DNA of 48,029 nucleotides, from contig JAQXBF010000014.1 in NCBI GenBank assembly GCA_029252555.1, positions 1 through 48,029 of the forward strand, in the 5' to 3' direction. This stretch comes from Porticoccaceae bacterium (GTDB lineage: Bacteria; Pseudomonadota; Gammaproteobacteria; Pseudomonadales; Porticoccaceae). Under the pieces are notes generated by a model. That model was given only the letters and a program-made list of their open reading frames with translations. It did not search any database and had not been told where the DNA came from. A program made the position numbers and the translations under genes. Shown piece by piece: positions 8,474-18,431 of this stretch. Numbering within the stretch: position 1 is the first letter of the stretch; each line of letters opens with the position of its first letter.

Positions 8474-9415
8474 TCAGCGGCTGGTGCGGCGGATATAGGT
8501 TGCAGGGTCGACGGTGCGACCATTTTTAAAGACTTCGAAGTGCACATGAGGGCCTGTGGAACGACCAGAGCTGCCCATTTTGGCGATTAATTCGCCTTTC
8601 TTAACGATGGCACCAATTTTGGCAATATTTTCGGAGTTGTGCGCGTAGCGGGTGACAAAGCCATCGCTATGATTTAGTTCGACCATCTGGCCATAACCAC
8701 TGCGCTCACCGGACCAGGTAACCACACCTGATGCTACGGCAATAATATCGGAACCCTTGCGGCCAGCAAAATCGACACCGCCGTGCCAACGCTTGTCACC
8801 GTGGAATGGATCCGTTCGCATACCGTACTCAGAAGACATCCAACCCTTGACAATGGGTCGACCTGCAACCGTACGTTCGCTTTTGAGCTTGTTATCGGTA
8901 ATCATTGACTGCAGAACCTGTAGCTGAGATTCACGACTATCAAGGCTGTTGTCGAGTCTGGCGAACATGGTTGATAGCTGTTCTTGCACATCCATGGCTC
9001 TGGCAGACTCTGTGATTACCGCTGTATCTGGTCCACCCAATCCTGGCTCAACAGAGAAGTCAAATTCACCATCTTCCAGGCTGGCTATCTGGGTTAGTTG
9101 CTCGCCGAGCGCGTCTAGTCTAACGAGTCGAGAGCGCATCTGAGCTAATTTGAGTGTCATGGCTGCAACGGAACTGGCGACCTGGTCGCGGCCCGCTTGC
9201 ACTTCTTCGTGCTGAATCATCAACTCGTGTTGCATCTCAGCGATACTGTTATCGAACAGCAATTCCCAACGGCCGTCAGCAATCTTAAGACCCATCATGG
9301 TGCCGGCTGCCACAGGGATGCCCAGCAAGAGTACTGACAGCAAACCTTTGGCCCAGCTATTAAGGTTAATGGTTCTAACCTTGTCTGCCCGGCTATTGAT
9401 CAGAATTATTTTCAA
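8474..9415 (-). CDS. M23 (LytM-type) peptidase with N-terminal membrane anchor
   Basis: A 313-residue bitopic protein with a membrane segment at about residues 20-43. A helical, likely coiled-coil, region follows to about residue 185, then a peptidase M23 domain. Zinc and catalytic residues are intact: H211 and D215 (HGGVD), H259 (YAH), and H290/H292 (HVH). It therefore looks like an active peptidoglycan endopeptidase acting in the periplasm rather than a degenerate LytM activator. It lies between lpxC and secA. E. coli has secM there, while Pseudomonas has a peptidase, so the site supports a non-enteric gammaproteobacterium. The C terminus, TVDPATYIRR, is typical of the family. Confidence 0.9.
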   Translation of the reverse strand: MKIILINSRADKVRTINLNSWAKGLLSVLLLGIPVAAGTMMGLKIADGRWELLFDNSIAEMQHELMIQHEEVQAGRDQVASSVAAMTLKLAQMRSRLVRLDALGEQLTQIASLEDGEFDFSVEPGLGGPDTAVITESARAMDVQEQLSTMFARLDNSLDSRESQLQVLQSMITDNKLKSERTVAGRPIVKGWMSSEYGMRTDPFHGDKRWHGGVDFAGRKGSDIIAVASGVVTWSGERSGYGQMVELNHSDGFVTRYAHNSENIAKIGAIVKKGELIAKMGSSGRSTGPHVHFEVFKNGRTVDPATYIRRTSR

Positions 9416-9458
9416 TTGAGGATAATACCTTCTCTCACAAAAACGCTATTAAACCACT

Positions 9459-10364
9459 TTAATTCGGCTGAGTGTACGATATCGGTACATCTTCCGGATT
9501 ATCAATAAATGTGACTACTTCCCAGGCATCCGTTTCTGCGATCAATGCTCTCAGTGACGCATTGTTGAGTCCATGTCCTGATTTGTGCGCATCGAACTCC
9601 CCTATCAGGCTGTTGCCTAGCAGATAGAGGTCGCCGATGGCGTCCAGGATCTTATGTTTGACAAATTCGTCGTCATAACGCAAGCCATCTTCGTTCAGTA
9701 TTTCGAACTCGTCCACAACGATGGCATTTTCTAAACTTCCTCCCCGCGCTAAACCTTTGGAGCGGAGGTATTCAAATTCATGCATAAAGCCAAATGTTCG
9801 GGCTCTGCTAACTTCTTTCACAAACGAGGTACTCGAAAAATCGATACTCGCCTTCAATGCTTGATGTTTGAACACTGGGTGATCAAAGTCAATAGCAAAA
9901 TTCACTTTAAATCCTTCAAAAGGCTTGAAGGTCGCGACTTTGTCATCCTGCTTGACGGTCACGGGGCGCTTGATGCGAATAAATTTCTTCGGCGCATCCT
10001 GCTCAAATATTCCTGCCGACTGTAGTAAAAACACAAATGGGCCTGCGCTGCCATCCATAATAGGTATCTCGGCAGCAGACACATCAATCTTTATATTATC
10101 GATGCCCAGCCCGGCTAGTGCCGACAGCAGGTGTTCAACGGTAGAGACCCGAACCTCACCATTGACGAGGGTTGTAGACATGGTTGTGTCGCCAACATTC
10201 TCTGCTTTTGCAACAATTTCTACCATAGGATCGAGATCCGTACGGCGGAAAATAATACCGGTATCAGGTTCAGCGGGATGCAGGGTTAGGTAGACTTTGT
10301 CTCCAGTGTGAAGACCCACGCCGGTAGCACGTATCACATTTTTTAACGTGCGTTGCCTGATCAT
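9459..10364 (-). CDS. lpxC: UDP-3-O-acyl-N-acetylglucosamine deacetylase
   Basis: Zinc enzyme for the committed step of lipid A synthesis; cytoplasmic. Zinc ligands are H78 in [10 protein letters not shown] and the pair in [10 protein letters not shown]. The IMDGSAGPF loop and the [10 protein letters not shown]-terminal active-site segment are present. The open frame begins 57 nt further upstream, but the ATG at 10364 matches the MIRQRTLKN start of other LpxC proteins. That ATG is preceded by AAAGGT at 6-7 nt. The product is 301 residues. It follows ftsZ, the usual gammaproteobacterial position. A nested palindrome at 10412-10449 lies in the ftsZ-lpxC gap and could control it. Confidence 0.97.
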   Translation of the reverse strand: MIRQRTLKNVIRATGVGLHTGDKVYLTLHPAEPDTGIIFRRTDLDPMVEIVAKAENVGDTTMSTTLVNGEVRVSTVEHLLSALAGLGIDNIKIDVSAAEIPIMDGSAGPFVFLLQSAGIFEQDAPKKFIRIKRPVTVKQDDKVATFKPFEGFKVNFAIDFDHPVFKHQALKASIDFSSTSFVKEVSRARTFGFMHEFEYLRSKGLARGGSLENAIVVDEFEILNEDGLRYDDEFVKHKILDAIGDLYLLGNSLIGEFDAHKSGHGLNNASLRALIAETDAWEVVTFIDNPEDVPISYTQPN

Positions 10365-10411
10365 TGCTATACCTTTGATTTTTAAGGGGCAAATTCTACC
10401 AGACAAGCCCT

Positions 10412-10449
10412 CTATCACCAAGATTTTAAAATCTGAGGCGTGGTGATAG
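10412..10449. promoter_or_regulatory. Nested inverted repeat between ftsZ and lpxC
   Basis: Perfect 9-bp arms CTATCACCA (10412-10420) and TGGTGATAG (10441-10449) enclose a perfect 14-bp palindrome AGATTTTAAAATCT (10421-10434) and six unpaired bases. There is no T run downstream in the transcribed direction, so it is not a classic terminator. It may be an attenuating or processing hairpin in the ftsZ-lpxC transcript, or a protein-binding site. Confidence 0.5.
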
Positions 10450-10486
10450 CGGGCGTTTGGTCAAGCTATTTTTTTTAAGCCGCTGG

Positions 10487-11659
10487 CTAATCTGCTTGTT
10501 TGCGCAAAAAAGCTGGCACTTCAAAATAATCCATCTCTGAATCAGGCTGGGTATCGAGCTTGCGAGCCGTCGCATCTCCACCGGCAATGCTACTACGGCG
10601 GTTAACTGTAGGCTTATCAAGACGATTGTAGTCAATATCACCGCCCAGCTTACGTGGTGGCTGATTATCGATAACCACACCTCTGGGCCCAGTCTTTACT
10701 CCAGGATTACGTAGACCCGTAGCCACAACAGTCACCCGCAGCTGATCTTCCAACTCTGGCTCAAACACGCTACCCACGATAATGGTGGCATCTTCATCGG
10801 CAAATTCACGGATAGTGTTACCCACATCTTCGAATTCACCGAGAGTCAGGTCGAAGCCACTGGTAATATTGACCAGAATACCTTTGGCACCCTGCAGGTT
10901 AATATCCTCAAGCAACGGACATTTGATGGCCCCTTCGGCAGCCACTACAGCTCGATCTTGGCCACTGGCTTCGCCAGTACCCATCATTGCCATACCCATT
11001 TCTGCCATAACGGTGCGCACATCGGCGAAATCCACATTGATCAGACCATCGAGCAGAATCAGGTCGGTAATACCCTGCACAGCGCCAAATAAGACGTCAT
11101 TGGCCTGTTTAAAGGCATTGATAACGGTCATATCTTTACCCAACACCTGCAACAGCTTTTCGTTGGGCACGATAATTAGCGAATCCACTCGCTCTTTTAG
11201 CGCTGCAATACCCGCATCGGCTATGGCCATGCGCTTGCGACCCTCAAATGAGAATGGGCGGGTGACAACACCCACGGTTAATATACCCATCTGTTTGGCT
11301 ACTTCAGCAATTACGGGCGCGCCACCAGTGCCTGTGCCGCCACCCATACCGGCGGTAATAAACACCATATCAGCACCTTCAAGTACCTGAGCGATACGCT
11401 CTTTGTCCTCTAAGGCTGCTTCACGACCCACCTCAGGGTTGGCACCTGCACCCAGACCTTTGGTCAACGAGCTACCCAGTTGCAAGATCGTGGCATTACC
11501 CAGATCGTTGAGTGATTGGGCATCGGTGTTGGCGCAGATAAAGTGCACACCATCAATATTACTGTCCATCATATGGCGAACTGCATTACCACCGCCGCCG
11601 CCAACACCAACTACTTTGATTTCTGCATTCTTTGGAATGCTGTCTACTAATTCGAACAT
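10487..11659 (-). CDS. ftsZ: Cell division GTPase FtsZ
   Basis: Tubulin homologue that assembles the Z ring. The 390-residue product has VVGVGGGGGNAV near the N terminus and the tubulin signature GGGTGTG at 106-112. It also has the T7 loop NVDFADVR, a variable linker from about residue 320, and the conserved C-terminal peptide DYFEVPAFLRKQ that binds FtsA and ZipA. The ATG at 11659 follows AAGGGG. It lies 59 nt after ftsA, the normal dcw order. The 65-nt gap after it carries the nested repeat at 10412-10449. Confidence 0.98.
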   Translation of the reverse strand: MFELVDSIPKNAEIKVVGVGGGGGNAVRHMMDSNIDGVHFICANTDAQSLNDLGNATILQLGSSLTKGLGAGANPEVGREAALEDKERIAQVLEGADMVFITAGMGGGTGTGGAPVIAEVAKQMGILTVGVVTRPFSFEGRKRMAIADAGIAALKERVDSLIIVPNEKLLQVLGKDMTVINAFKQANDVLFGAVQGITDLILLDGLINVDFADVRTVMAEMGMAMMGTGEASGQDRAVVAAEGAIKCPLLEDINLQGAKGILVNITSGFDLTLGEFEDVGNTIREFADEDATIIVGSVFEPELEDQLRVTVVATGLRNPGVKTGPRGVVIDNQPPRKLGGDIDYNRLDKPTVNRRSSIAGGDATARKLDTQPDSEMDYFEVPAFLRKQAD

Positions 11660-11718
11660 AGGTTTCCCCTTATTTGCGCCTCACAATTTAAAATCACAGT
11701 CACAGTCATCCGTGACAA

Positions 11719-12960
11719 CTAAACCCCACCCTGGAACCAGCCTTTAATTTTTTCCAGAGTGGCATTGGTTTGCTTTTTGCCGTTACTACCATCTACAAAC
11801 CCATCCTTACGCTGTTGCTGAACACCAAAATGCAACAGTCCAACTCCCGTCGAATAAATGGGATTATTAACAATATCTGACAGTCCTTTTACATTGACCG
11901 GCGTACCAATTCGCACTGGCATATGGAATATTTCCTCTGCCAATTCAGTAACACCTTCCATCTTCGATGTACCGCCGGTAAGTACTACACCAGCAGCGAT
12001 CAGTTCTTCAAAACCACTGCGGCGGAGTTCTGCCTGAACCAGGGTAAATAATTCGTCATATCTGGGCTCGACCACCTCTGCAAGAAGCTGCCGCGACATG
12101 TCGCGAGATTCGCGATCGCCAACACTGGGCACCTTGACCGTCTCTTCTGGACGGGCCAGTTTGGCCAGTGCGCATGCGTACTTAATCTTCAACTCTTCGG
12201 CATGGGGTGTGGGTGTGCGCAGTGCCATCGCAATATCATTAGTTACCTGATCACCTGCTATAGGAATCACCCCTGTATGGCGAATTGCGCCTTCGGTGAA
12301 GATCGCGATATCTGTGGTACCTCCGCCGATATCAACCAAAGCCACTCCCAGCTGTTTCTCGTCTTCGGTCAGTACAGCATGGCTTGAGGCGAGTTGCTCA
12401 AGGGCAATCTCATCGACATCCAGGCCGCAGCGACGGATACATTTTTTAATATTTTGGGCGGCATTCGCAGCACAGGTCACCAGATGCACCTTGGCTTCAA
12501 GGCGCACACCAGACATGCCGATGGGCTCGTGAACCCCTTCCTGCTCATCAATAATGTACTCCTGAGGTAACACATGGAGAATTTCTTGGTCCGCGGGAAT
12601 AGCCACAGCCCTGGCGGCATCTATGACCCGCTCAACATCCAAAGGCTGCACTTCACGATCGCGGATAGCCACAATACCGTGGGAATTCAGACTGCGAATA
12701 TGGCTGCCCGCAATACCTGCGTAGACCGAGTGAATGGAACAGCCAGCCATGAGTTCGGCCTCTTCAATCGCTCGCTGGATTGAATTGACTGTGGCTTCAA
12801 TATTGACCACCACGCCCTTCTTTAAGCCGGATGATCTATGCATGCCGGTGCCAACAATCTCAAGGTCACCATTGGCACCGACAGCGCCAACGATAGCCAC
12901 TACTTTGGAGGTACCAATATCGAGTGCGACGATCATGTTTTCTTCATTTGTACTAGCCAT
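11719..12960 (-). CDS. ftsA: Cell division protein FtsA
   Basis: Actin-like ATPase that tethers FtsZ to the membrane. The 413-residue product opens IVALDIGTSKV (phosphate 1 loop). It has the FtsA-specific 1C domain with GSHIRSLNSHGIVAI, the VDIGGGTTD phosphate 2 loop, and GVVLTGGTSKMEG. It ends in the amphipathic membrane helix LEKIKGWFQGGV. The ATG follows AGGAAAA. It sits 23 nt after ftsQ. Confidence 0.97.
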   Translation of the reverse strand: MASTNEENMIVALDIGTSKVVAIVGAVGANGDLEIVGTGMHRSSGLKKGVVVNIEATVNSIQRAIEEAELMAGCSIHSVYAGIAGSHIRSLNSHGIVAIRDREVQPLDVERVIDAARAVAIPADQEILHVLPQEYIIDEQEGVHEPIGMSGVRLEAKVHLVTCAANAAQNIKKCIRRCGLDVDEIALEQLASSHAVLTEDEKQLGVALVDIGGGTTDIAIFTEGAIRHTGVIPIAGDQVTNDIAMALRTPTPHAEELKIKYACALAKLARPEETVKVPSVGDRESRDMSRQLLAEVVEPRYDELFTLVQAELRRSGFEELIAAGVVLTGGTSKMEGVTELAEEIFHMPVRIGTPVNVKGLSDIVNNPIYSTGVGLLHFGVQQQRKDGFVDGSNGKKQTNATLEKIKGWFQGGV

Positions 12961-12983
12961 AATTTTTCCTCAGCAGTCCGCTT

Positions 12984-13793
12984 TTATCCCTGCACAGTCG
13001 AAACTGCGTTTGCCTTATTGTTCCAATGCGCTCCAACTGACAGTCCGTGTTTCCAAGCCACGGCTAATCCGTTGGGATAACGCAGGTCTATAGTTTTAAT
13101 TTCTTTTAGCTGTTGATTCAGTCCCGACTCCCAAACCAGAGCCAGACGTTTAATTTTTTCGCCAATCTGTTCCCGGCCCAAGACCAGCTCCATACCTTCG
13201 TTAGTCTGAACACGCCAAGCACCCATATGGTCACGTTGCATCTCGATCAGCTTTAACCCTGTGGGCAACAATAATTCCGCGAGCAACTGATAGTGCTGCA
13301 TCATTTCCCCTGAGGTGCCGTATTCAGCTCTTAGCACAGGCAGGCTATGCAGAGTGCTGTTGTCGGTAATATTGAGTTCAACACCCAGACGGTTAAGAAA
13401 ACCCGCCTCACCCCAGCGGGCGATAGGCACCTCTTCAATCACTTCCACATTTAGGGTCGACGGCCATTGGCGGCGAATACTAACCTGATCTACCCAAGGG
13501 TGATCGTTGAGCACCTGTTGCAGTCGATTCAGGTCTACACTCAAAAAACCGCCATCTATTTCTGCGTTGACCAACTCGGCTAATTCTTGCTGCTGCATAT
13601 AGTTAAAATCACCGCCAACCATCACCTTAGTCAATGGCTTATCTAACTGATCAAAGACCAATTTGCCGCCATAAAGGACGGTAAAAAACAGCACCAGCAT
13701 CACTAGCCTTGAGAGCTTTTCCATGAGCCCATCAAAGCCGCTAACTTTTGCCTGATGCTGGCGGTTGGCACCGCGACGATTCTGAGTAGCCAT
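12984..13793 (-). CDS. ftsQ: Cell division protein FtsQ
   Basis: Bitopic divisome protein linking early and late division proteins through FtsB and FtsL. The 269-residue product has a basic N terminus and one membrane segment (about 30-50, RLVMLVLFFTVLYGG). A periplasmic POTRA domain includes GGFLSVDLNRLQQVLNDHPWV, followed by VSIRRQWPSTLNVEVIEE and the beta domain ending in IDLRYPNGLAVAWK. Its ATG shares one base with the ddl TAA (TAATG). Confidence 0.95.
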   Translation of the reverse strand: MATQNRRGANRQHQAKVSGFDGLMEKLSRLVMLVLFFTVLYGGKLVFDQLDKPLTKVMVGGDFNYMQQQELAELVNAEIDGGFLSVDLNRLQQVLNDHPWVDQVSIRRQWPSTLNVEVIEEVPIARWGEAGFLNRLGVELNITDNSTLHSLPVLRAEYGTSGEMMQHYQLLAELLLPTGLKLIEMQRDHMGAWRVQTNEGMELVLGREQIGEKIKRLALVWESGLNQQLKEIKTIDLRYPNGLAVAWKHGLSVGAHWNNKANAVSTVQG

Positions 13794-14716
13794 TAGATTG
13801 ACTCCTCCAAAATAGCCTGCACCAGCTGCTCAAATTTCAAACCAGCGGCTTCCGCTGCCATGGGCACCAGACTGTGGCCAGTCATACCAGGTACTGTATT
13901 CACCTCCAAAAGCTGGAATTTACCCTGATTGTCGACCATTACATCCACGCGCCCCCAACCGGAGCAACCGACGGACCTGAAAGCATTCATGCAAAGAGTA
14001 CGCAATTCAGTCTCAAGCTCATCGGATAAGCCTGAGGGGCAAAAATATTGAGTCTCATCACTGAAATACTTGGCCTGATAGTCGTAAAAGACGGCGCTGG
14101 CTTGAATTCGGACAGAGGGCAATACCTGATCACCCAAAATTGCCACGGTGTACTCTTCGCCTTCCATCAGCGGCTCGGCAATGACGGTAGCACCAAAACG
14201 TGAGGCTTCAGCCCAGGCCTGCTGTAACTGTTGCTCTGTCTCTGCAGGGCTCATACCGATACTCGAGCCTTCACAGGCTGGCTTAACCATGGCTTTGCCA
14301 CCCAACCGCTGCATAATGTCTGGCCAGTTTGACTCCTCTTCTAACACTGCAAAGTCGGCTGTGGGCAAACCTATGCCCTGCCACATCTGCTTGCAGCGCA
14401 GCTTGTCCATAGCCAGTGCTGAGGCAAGCACTCCACTGCCTGTATAGGGGATACCCAGATATTCCAGCGCACCCTGCAAAGTACCGTCTTCGCCACCAGG
14501 GCCATGCAGGGCGATAAAGACTCGATCCAGATTGTGGCTGGGCAATGTCTGCAGCAGGTTTTCATCAGCATCAATGGCCACCACATCAATTCCTAGGCTG
14601 AGCATAGCCTTATGCACGGCATAACCGCTCATCAGGGATATTTCACGCTCAGACGAAGTACCACCGTAAAGCAGCCCTACGCGACCAAGCTTTGACATTG
14701 CTGAAGGATTGCTCAT
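13793..14716 (-). CDS. ddl: D-alanine--D-alanine ligase
   Basis: ATP-grasp ligase making D-Ala-D-Ala for the UDP-MurNAc pentapeptide. The 307-residue product shows [64 protein letters not shown], and [15 protein letters not shown] with the metal-binding residues. The start overlaps murC by 4 nt (ATGA). A second methionine seven codons in, MSKLGRVG, is an alternative start. Confidence 0.96.
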   Translation of the reverse strand: MSNPSAMSKLGRVGLLYGGTSSEREISLMSGYAVHKAMLSLGIDVVAIDADENLLQTLPSHNLDRVFIALHGPGGEDGTLQGALEYLGIPYTGSGVLASALAMDKLRCKQMWQGIGLPTADFAVLEEESNWPDIMQRLGGKAMVKPACEGSSIGMSPAETEQQLQQAWAEASRFGATVIAEPLMEGEEYTVAILGDQVLPSVRIQASAVFYDYQAKYFSDETQYFCPSGLSDELETELRTLCMNAFRSVGCSGWGRVDVMVDNQGKFQLLEVNTVPGMTGHSLVPMAAEAAGLKFEQLVQAILEESI

Positions 14717-16155
14717 TTTTCCTCCTCCGCAATGGGTAACAATTTACTGTCGGCCAACATGGCCACTAGCTTACTAACGCTGCCAGCACCCTGGGTCATA
14801 ACTAAATCATTGCCACGAACCAGCTCCGCGAGCAGATTAGGTACGTCTTCAATGCGCTCTGCATAAATAGGGTCTATTCCCCCACGCTGTCGGATACTGC
14901 CACATAAATTTTTGCTGCCAGCACCGGGAATGGCCTCTTCACCGGCTGGATAAACGTCTAACACTAACAAGACATCAACCTGGGACAGTACATTGACAAA
15001 GTCCTCATAAAGGTCACGAGTTCGGCTATAGCGGTGGGGTTGAAAGACCATCACCAGACGCTTGTCAGGCCAGCCATCACGAACGGCTTGAATAGTCGCT
15101 TTAACCTCGGTTGGATGATGGCCATAGTCATCCACCAACATGGCAGAACCACCGGTCACAGGGTAATCGCCAATAACTTCGAAGCGGCGGCCAACCCCGG
15201 AGAATTTCTCCAGCCCGGCAATAATGGCTTGGTCAGAAATACCCTCGTCCGTGGCCACTGCAATGGCAGCCGCGGCATTTAATGCATTATGACGGCCGGG
15301 GATATTGAGTTTGATCGACAGAGAATTTTTGCCATCTGGCCGGTCAATGGTAAAGCTGGACTGACGCTTATCGGCGCTCAGGTTATGCAACTTGTAGGCC
15401 GCATCGTCACTAAAGCCGTAGGTCAGCAACGGTCTCGCGACATCCACCAACAGATCGCGAATCACCTCGTCATCAATACACATTACCGCCAAACCATAGA
15501 AGGGCAAATTGTGCAGAAACTCGATATAGGTTTTCTTCATCACTTCGAAGTCAAAGCCATAAGTTTCCATATGGTCCGCTTCGATATTGGTCACCACAGA
15601 GACCATGGGTTGCAGGTGTAAGAATGAGGCATCACTTTCATCGGCCTCGGCAACCAGATAGCGGCTGTCGCCCAACTTGGCATTAGTGCCTACACTATTG
15701 ACACGGCCACCCACCACAAAGGTTGGATCACGACCATCTTCCGCCAAAATAGCGGTAATCAGGCTAGTGGTTGTGGTCTTGCCATGGGTACCGGCAATCG
15801 CAATACCATGGCGGTAGCGCATTAGCTCAGCGAGCATTTCCGCACGTCGCACCACAGGGATACCGCGCTCACGGGCACTGGCGATCTCTGGATTCTCAAT
15901 AGTCACCGCCGATGACTGAACCACCACATCTGCGCCCTGAATATTACTTTCACTGTGGCCAATAAAGACCTCAGCACCAGCGTCAGTCAGGCGCCGCACA
16001 CTGGGGTTAACGCCTATATCAGAACCACTGATTTCATAGCCTGTGTTTAACAATACCTCGGCAATACCAGACATACCGCTGCCGCCAATACCAACAAAGT
16101 GGATGCGACGAATACGGCGCATTTCTGGCACCTGGAAGTTAGTATTATCAACCAT
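14713..16155 (-). CDS. murC: UDP-N-acetylmuramate--L-alanine ligase
   Basis: Adds the first amino acid of the peptidoglycan stem peptide; cytoplasmic. The 480-residue product has [19 protein letters not shown] at the N terminus, the ATP loop [23 protein letters not shown] and [12 protein letters not shown]. The frame extends to 16293, but those 46 codons lie within murG and encode nothing family-like. The ATG at 16155, overlapping the murG stop by 8 nt, gives the normal length. Confidence 0.97.
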   Translation of the reverse strand: MVDNTNFQVPEMRRIRRIHFVGIGGSGMSGIAEVLLNTGYEISGSDIGVNPSVRRLTDAGAEVFIGHSESNIQGADVVVQSSAVTIENPEIASARERGIPVVRRAEMLAELMRYRHGIAIAGTHGKTTTTSLITAILAEDGRDPTFVVGGRVNSVGTNAKLGDSRYLVAEADESDASFLHLQPMVSVVTNIEADHMETYGFDFEVMKKTYIEFLHNLPFYGLAVMCIDDEVIRDLLVDVARPLLTYGFSDDAAYKLHNLSADKRQSSFTIDRPDGKNSLSIKLNIPGRHNALNAAAAIAVATDEGISDQAIIAGLEKFSGVGRRFEVIGDYPVTGGSAMLVDDYGHHPTEVKATIQAVRDGWPDKRLVMVFQPHRYSRTRDLYEDFVNVLSQVDVLLVLDVYPAGEEAIPGAGSKNLCGSIRQRGGIDPIYAERIEDVPNLLAELVRGNDLVMTQGAGSVSKLVAMLADSKLLPIAEEEK

Positions 16156-17263
16156 AACCAACCTCCATACAGACATCTGCCACTCGCTGGGCAGCCTCAT
16201 TCTGGGCCAGCTCTCGTGCGCGCATGGCCATATCAAGACGCAGCTTTGGGGTGCTGCATAAAATGCTAATCTGTTCGGCCAGCGACTTGGCATTCAAATC
16301 GAACTGTTGGAATAATTTTGCTGCACCCTGCTTCACCAGCCATTCGCCATTGACCGTCTGGTGGTCGTCTATGGCGTGTGGGAATGGAATTAACAGAGCA
16401 CCGAGTCCGGCTGATGTTAATTCAGCGACGGTGAGCGCACCGGACCTACAGATAACAAAATCAGCCCAGCCATAGGCCGCGGCCATATCATCAATAAAGG
16501 GCACTATCTCAAGCCCGTCGTTAGCCGTTTTAGCTCCCATACCCTGTTGCTGATAATTATCTGTGGTGGTCTGGAAATGGGCACTACCAGTCTGATGCAG
16601 CACTTCAGGGCGATTTTTAGCATCTATTTGGGCCAGAGCTTTTGGCACCAAACCATTGATAGCCAGAGCTCCGCGACTACCGCCCAAAACCAACAGGCGC
16701 GGCCTGCTGGTGCGAGCTGCAAAACGCTCCTGGGGTGGCGCTAGCTCTACTATTTCTGGCCGCACTGGATTGCCACACCATTCGCCTCCGGCCAAGGTAT
16801 CTGGGAAGCCCTGCATAACACGGGCGGCTAGTTTTGCCGATACACGATTAGTGGTGCCCGCCACGGAATTTTGCTCGTGAATCACTACCGGAATACCTTT
16901 TAATTTCGCGGCTACGGCACCTGGACCTGAGGCGAAACCACCCATGCCTAACACTACCGCTGGCTTAAACTCGGAGAGCACCGCAAACGCCTGAGTAATT
17001 GAGCGCAGAAGCAGAAAGGGAGCTTTAAGCAGCGCGACAAACCCGCGGCCTCGAATGCCCTCGATATGCAGATAATTTAGTTCAATCCCATTGCCTGGGA
17101 CTATTTCAGATTCGATACCCCGCCTTGTACCCAACCATGAGATTTTCACATTTTTATTGCGCAGTCTCTGGGCCACGGCTAGCGCAGGGAACACATGCCC
17201 GCCAGTTCCTCCGGCCATAATCATCACGCGGCAGTCCGTCGCTGAAATCTGGTTAGTTCCCAT
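16148..17263 (-). CDS. murG: Lipid II synthase (UDP-GlcNAc transferase) MurG
   Basis: Adds GlcNAc to lipid I on the cytoplasmic face of the inner membrane. The GT28-type product has [52 protein letters not shown], and [26 protein letters not shown]. The open frame reaches 17311. The ATG at 17263 is preferred because it sits 8 nt after GGAGG and overlaps the ftsW stop by 11 nt. It gives 371 residues starting MGTNQIS. Confidence 0.97.
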   Translation of the reverse strand: MGTNQISATDCRVMIMAGGTGGHVFPALAVAQRLRNKNVKISWLGTRRGIESEIVPGNGIELNYLHIEGIRGRGFVALLKAPFLLLRSITQAFAVLSEFKPAVVLGMGGFASGPGAVAAKLKGIPVVIHEQNSVAGTTNRVSAKLAARVMQGFPDTLAGGEWCGNPVRPEIVELAPPQERFAARTSRPRLLVLGGSRGALAINGLVPKALAQIDAKNRPEVLHQTGSAHFQTTTDNYQQQGMGAKTANDGLEIVPFIDDMAAAYGWADFVICRSGALTVAELTSAGLGALLIPFPHAIDDHQTVNGEWLVKQGAAKLFQQFDLNAKSLAEQISILCSTPKLRLDMAMRARELAQNEAAQRVADVCMEVGYG

Positions 17264-18431
17264 AACGAGGCCTCCGTAAAGAAGCTTTTGGGAACTGAAA
17301 TTCGTGGGCAAAACGCAGCATCATGCCGGTCATGACGCAGCAAACCAGTAAGCTGCTGCCCCCATAACTAACAAACGGCAGTGTCAGGCCCTTTGTCGGC
17401 AATAGACCGGCATTAACACCCAGGTTGATAAAGGTTTGGCCACTCAGCAGCAGGCCAAACCCAGTGAGTACAAAAGCGGCATACCAGTCCTGGCGGATAA
17501 TGGCCTGCTTGCCCAGCTGCAGTACTCTTAGAATCATCAGCACATACAGGCCCAATAGGCAGATCACACCGACAAAACCAAACTCTTCAGCAAAGATGGC
17601 AAATACAAAATCAGTATGAGCCTCGGGCAGGTAGAGCATTTTCTGCACCGACTGGCCGAGGCCAACGCCAAACCATTCACCACGGCCAAAAGCAATCAAG
17701 GACTGCACTAGCTGATAACCTGAATCAAAGGGGTCGGACCAGGGGTCCAGGTAGGTGGCTAGCCGCTCCAGACGATAGGGTGCCGCATAGGCGAGAACGC
17801 CAATGGCCACAACGCAAAAAGCAAAAACCAAACTGAATTGGCGGATATGAGAGCCACCTAAAAACAGCAGAGCCATAAAGGTACAGGTCAGGGTCACTGC
17901 TGAACCAAAGTCCGGCTCCATCAGCAACAGCACAAATAGAACAATAATCACGGCGATTAATTTAAAAAACTCAGCCCAATCATCGCTCAATGTATTGCGA
18001 TGCTTCTCGAGATGAGCAGCTAAAAACACTACCGTGGCTACCTTCACTAACTCGGACACCTGCAGAGTAAAACCAGAGAACGCCAACCAGCGACGGCTGC
18101 CATTGACCTCTCGACCTATACCGGGAACCAGAACAATCACCAGCAGAAACACGGACAGCAGAATCCATAGACGACCATAGTTGGCCCATAGAGATGGTGA
18201 TACAAAGAAGCCGACACCCATAGCGCCAGCGCCAATCAGCAGATAAGCCAAATGTCGCTTAACAAAGAAAAACTGATCTCCCAGCCTGTGTTCGGCAAAA
18301 CTAAATGAAGCTGAGGCAACCATAATCAAGCCAATTGATAGCAGTGCCAATACTGGCAACAACAGGCGCATATCCACATGCCAGGGGGCTTCAGATACAC
18401 CAAAACCTCCCAGAGGCAAACTTAACTGCAT
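17253..18431 (-). CDS. ftsW: Peptidoglycan glycosyltransferase FtsW (SEDS)
   Basis: Septal glycan polymerase that works with FtsI. The 392-residue product has about ten membrane helices and SEDS hallmarks: WLAFSGFTLQVSELVK, EPDFGSAV, LPEAHTDFVFAIFAEEFGF and TKGLTLPFVSYGGSSLL. The ATG at 18431 follows GGAGGG at about 6 nt and overlaps murD by 10 nt. Confidence 0.97.
   Translation of the reverse strand: MQLSLPLGGFGVSEAPWHVDMRLLLPVLALLSIGLIMVASASFSFAEHRLGDQFFFVKRHLAYLLIGAGAMGVGFFVSPSLWANYGRLWILLSVFLLVIVLVPGIGREVNGSRRWLAFSGFTLQVSELVKVATVVFLAAHLEKHRNTLSDDWAEFFKLIAVIIVLFVLLLMEPDFGSAVTLTCTFMALLFLGGSHIRQFSLVFAFCVVAIGVLAYAAPYRLERLATYLDPWSDPFDSGYQLVQSLIAFGRGEWFGVGLGQSVQKMLYLPEAHTDFVFAIFAEEFGFVGVICLLGLYVLMILRVLQLGKQAIIRQDWYAAFVLTGFGLLLSGQTFINLGVNAGLLPTKGLTLPFVSYGGSSLLVCCVMTGMMLRFAHEFQFPKASLRRPRYGN

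Noticed and set aside
10782-11390. 202-codon plus-strand open frame opposite ftsZ
   Set aside because: Low-complexity Ser/Pro/Thr-rich translation, a codon shadow of ftsZ on the other strand.
16156-16293. 46-codon N-terminal extension of murC
   Set aside because: Lies within murG in another frame, is not MurC-like, and the ATG at 16155 gives the normal protein.
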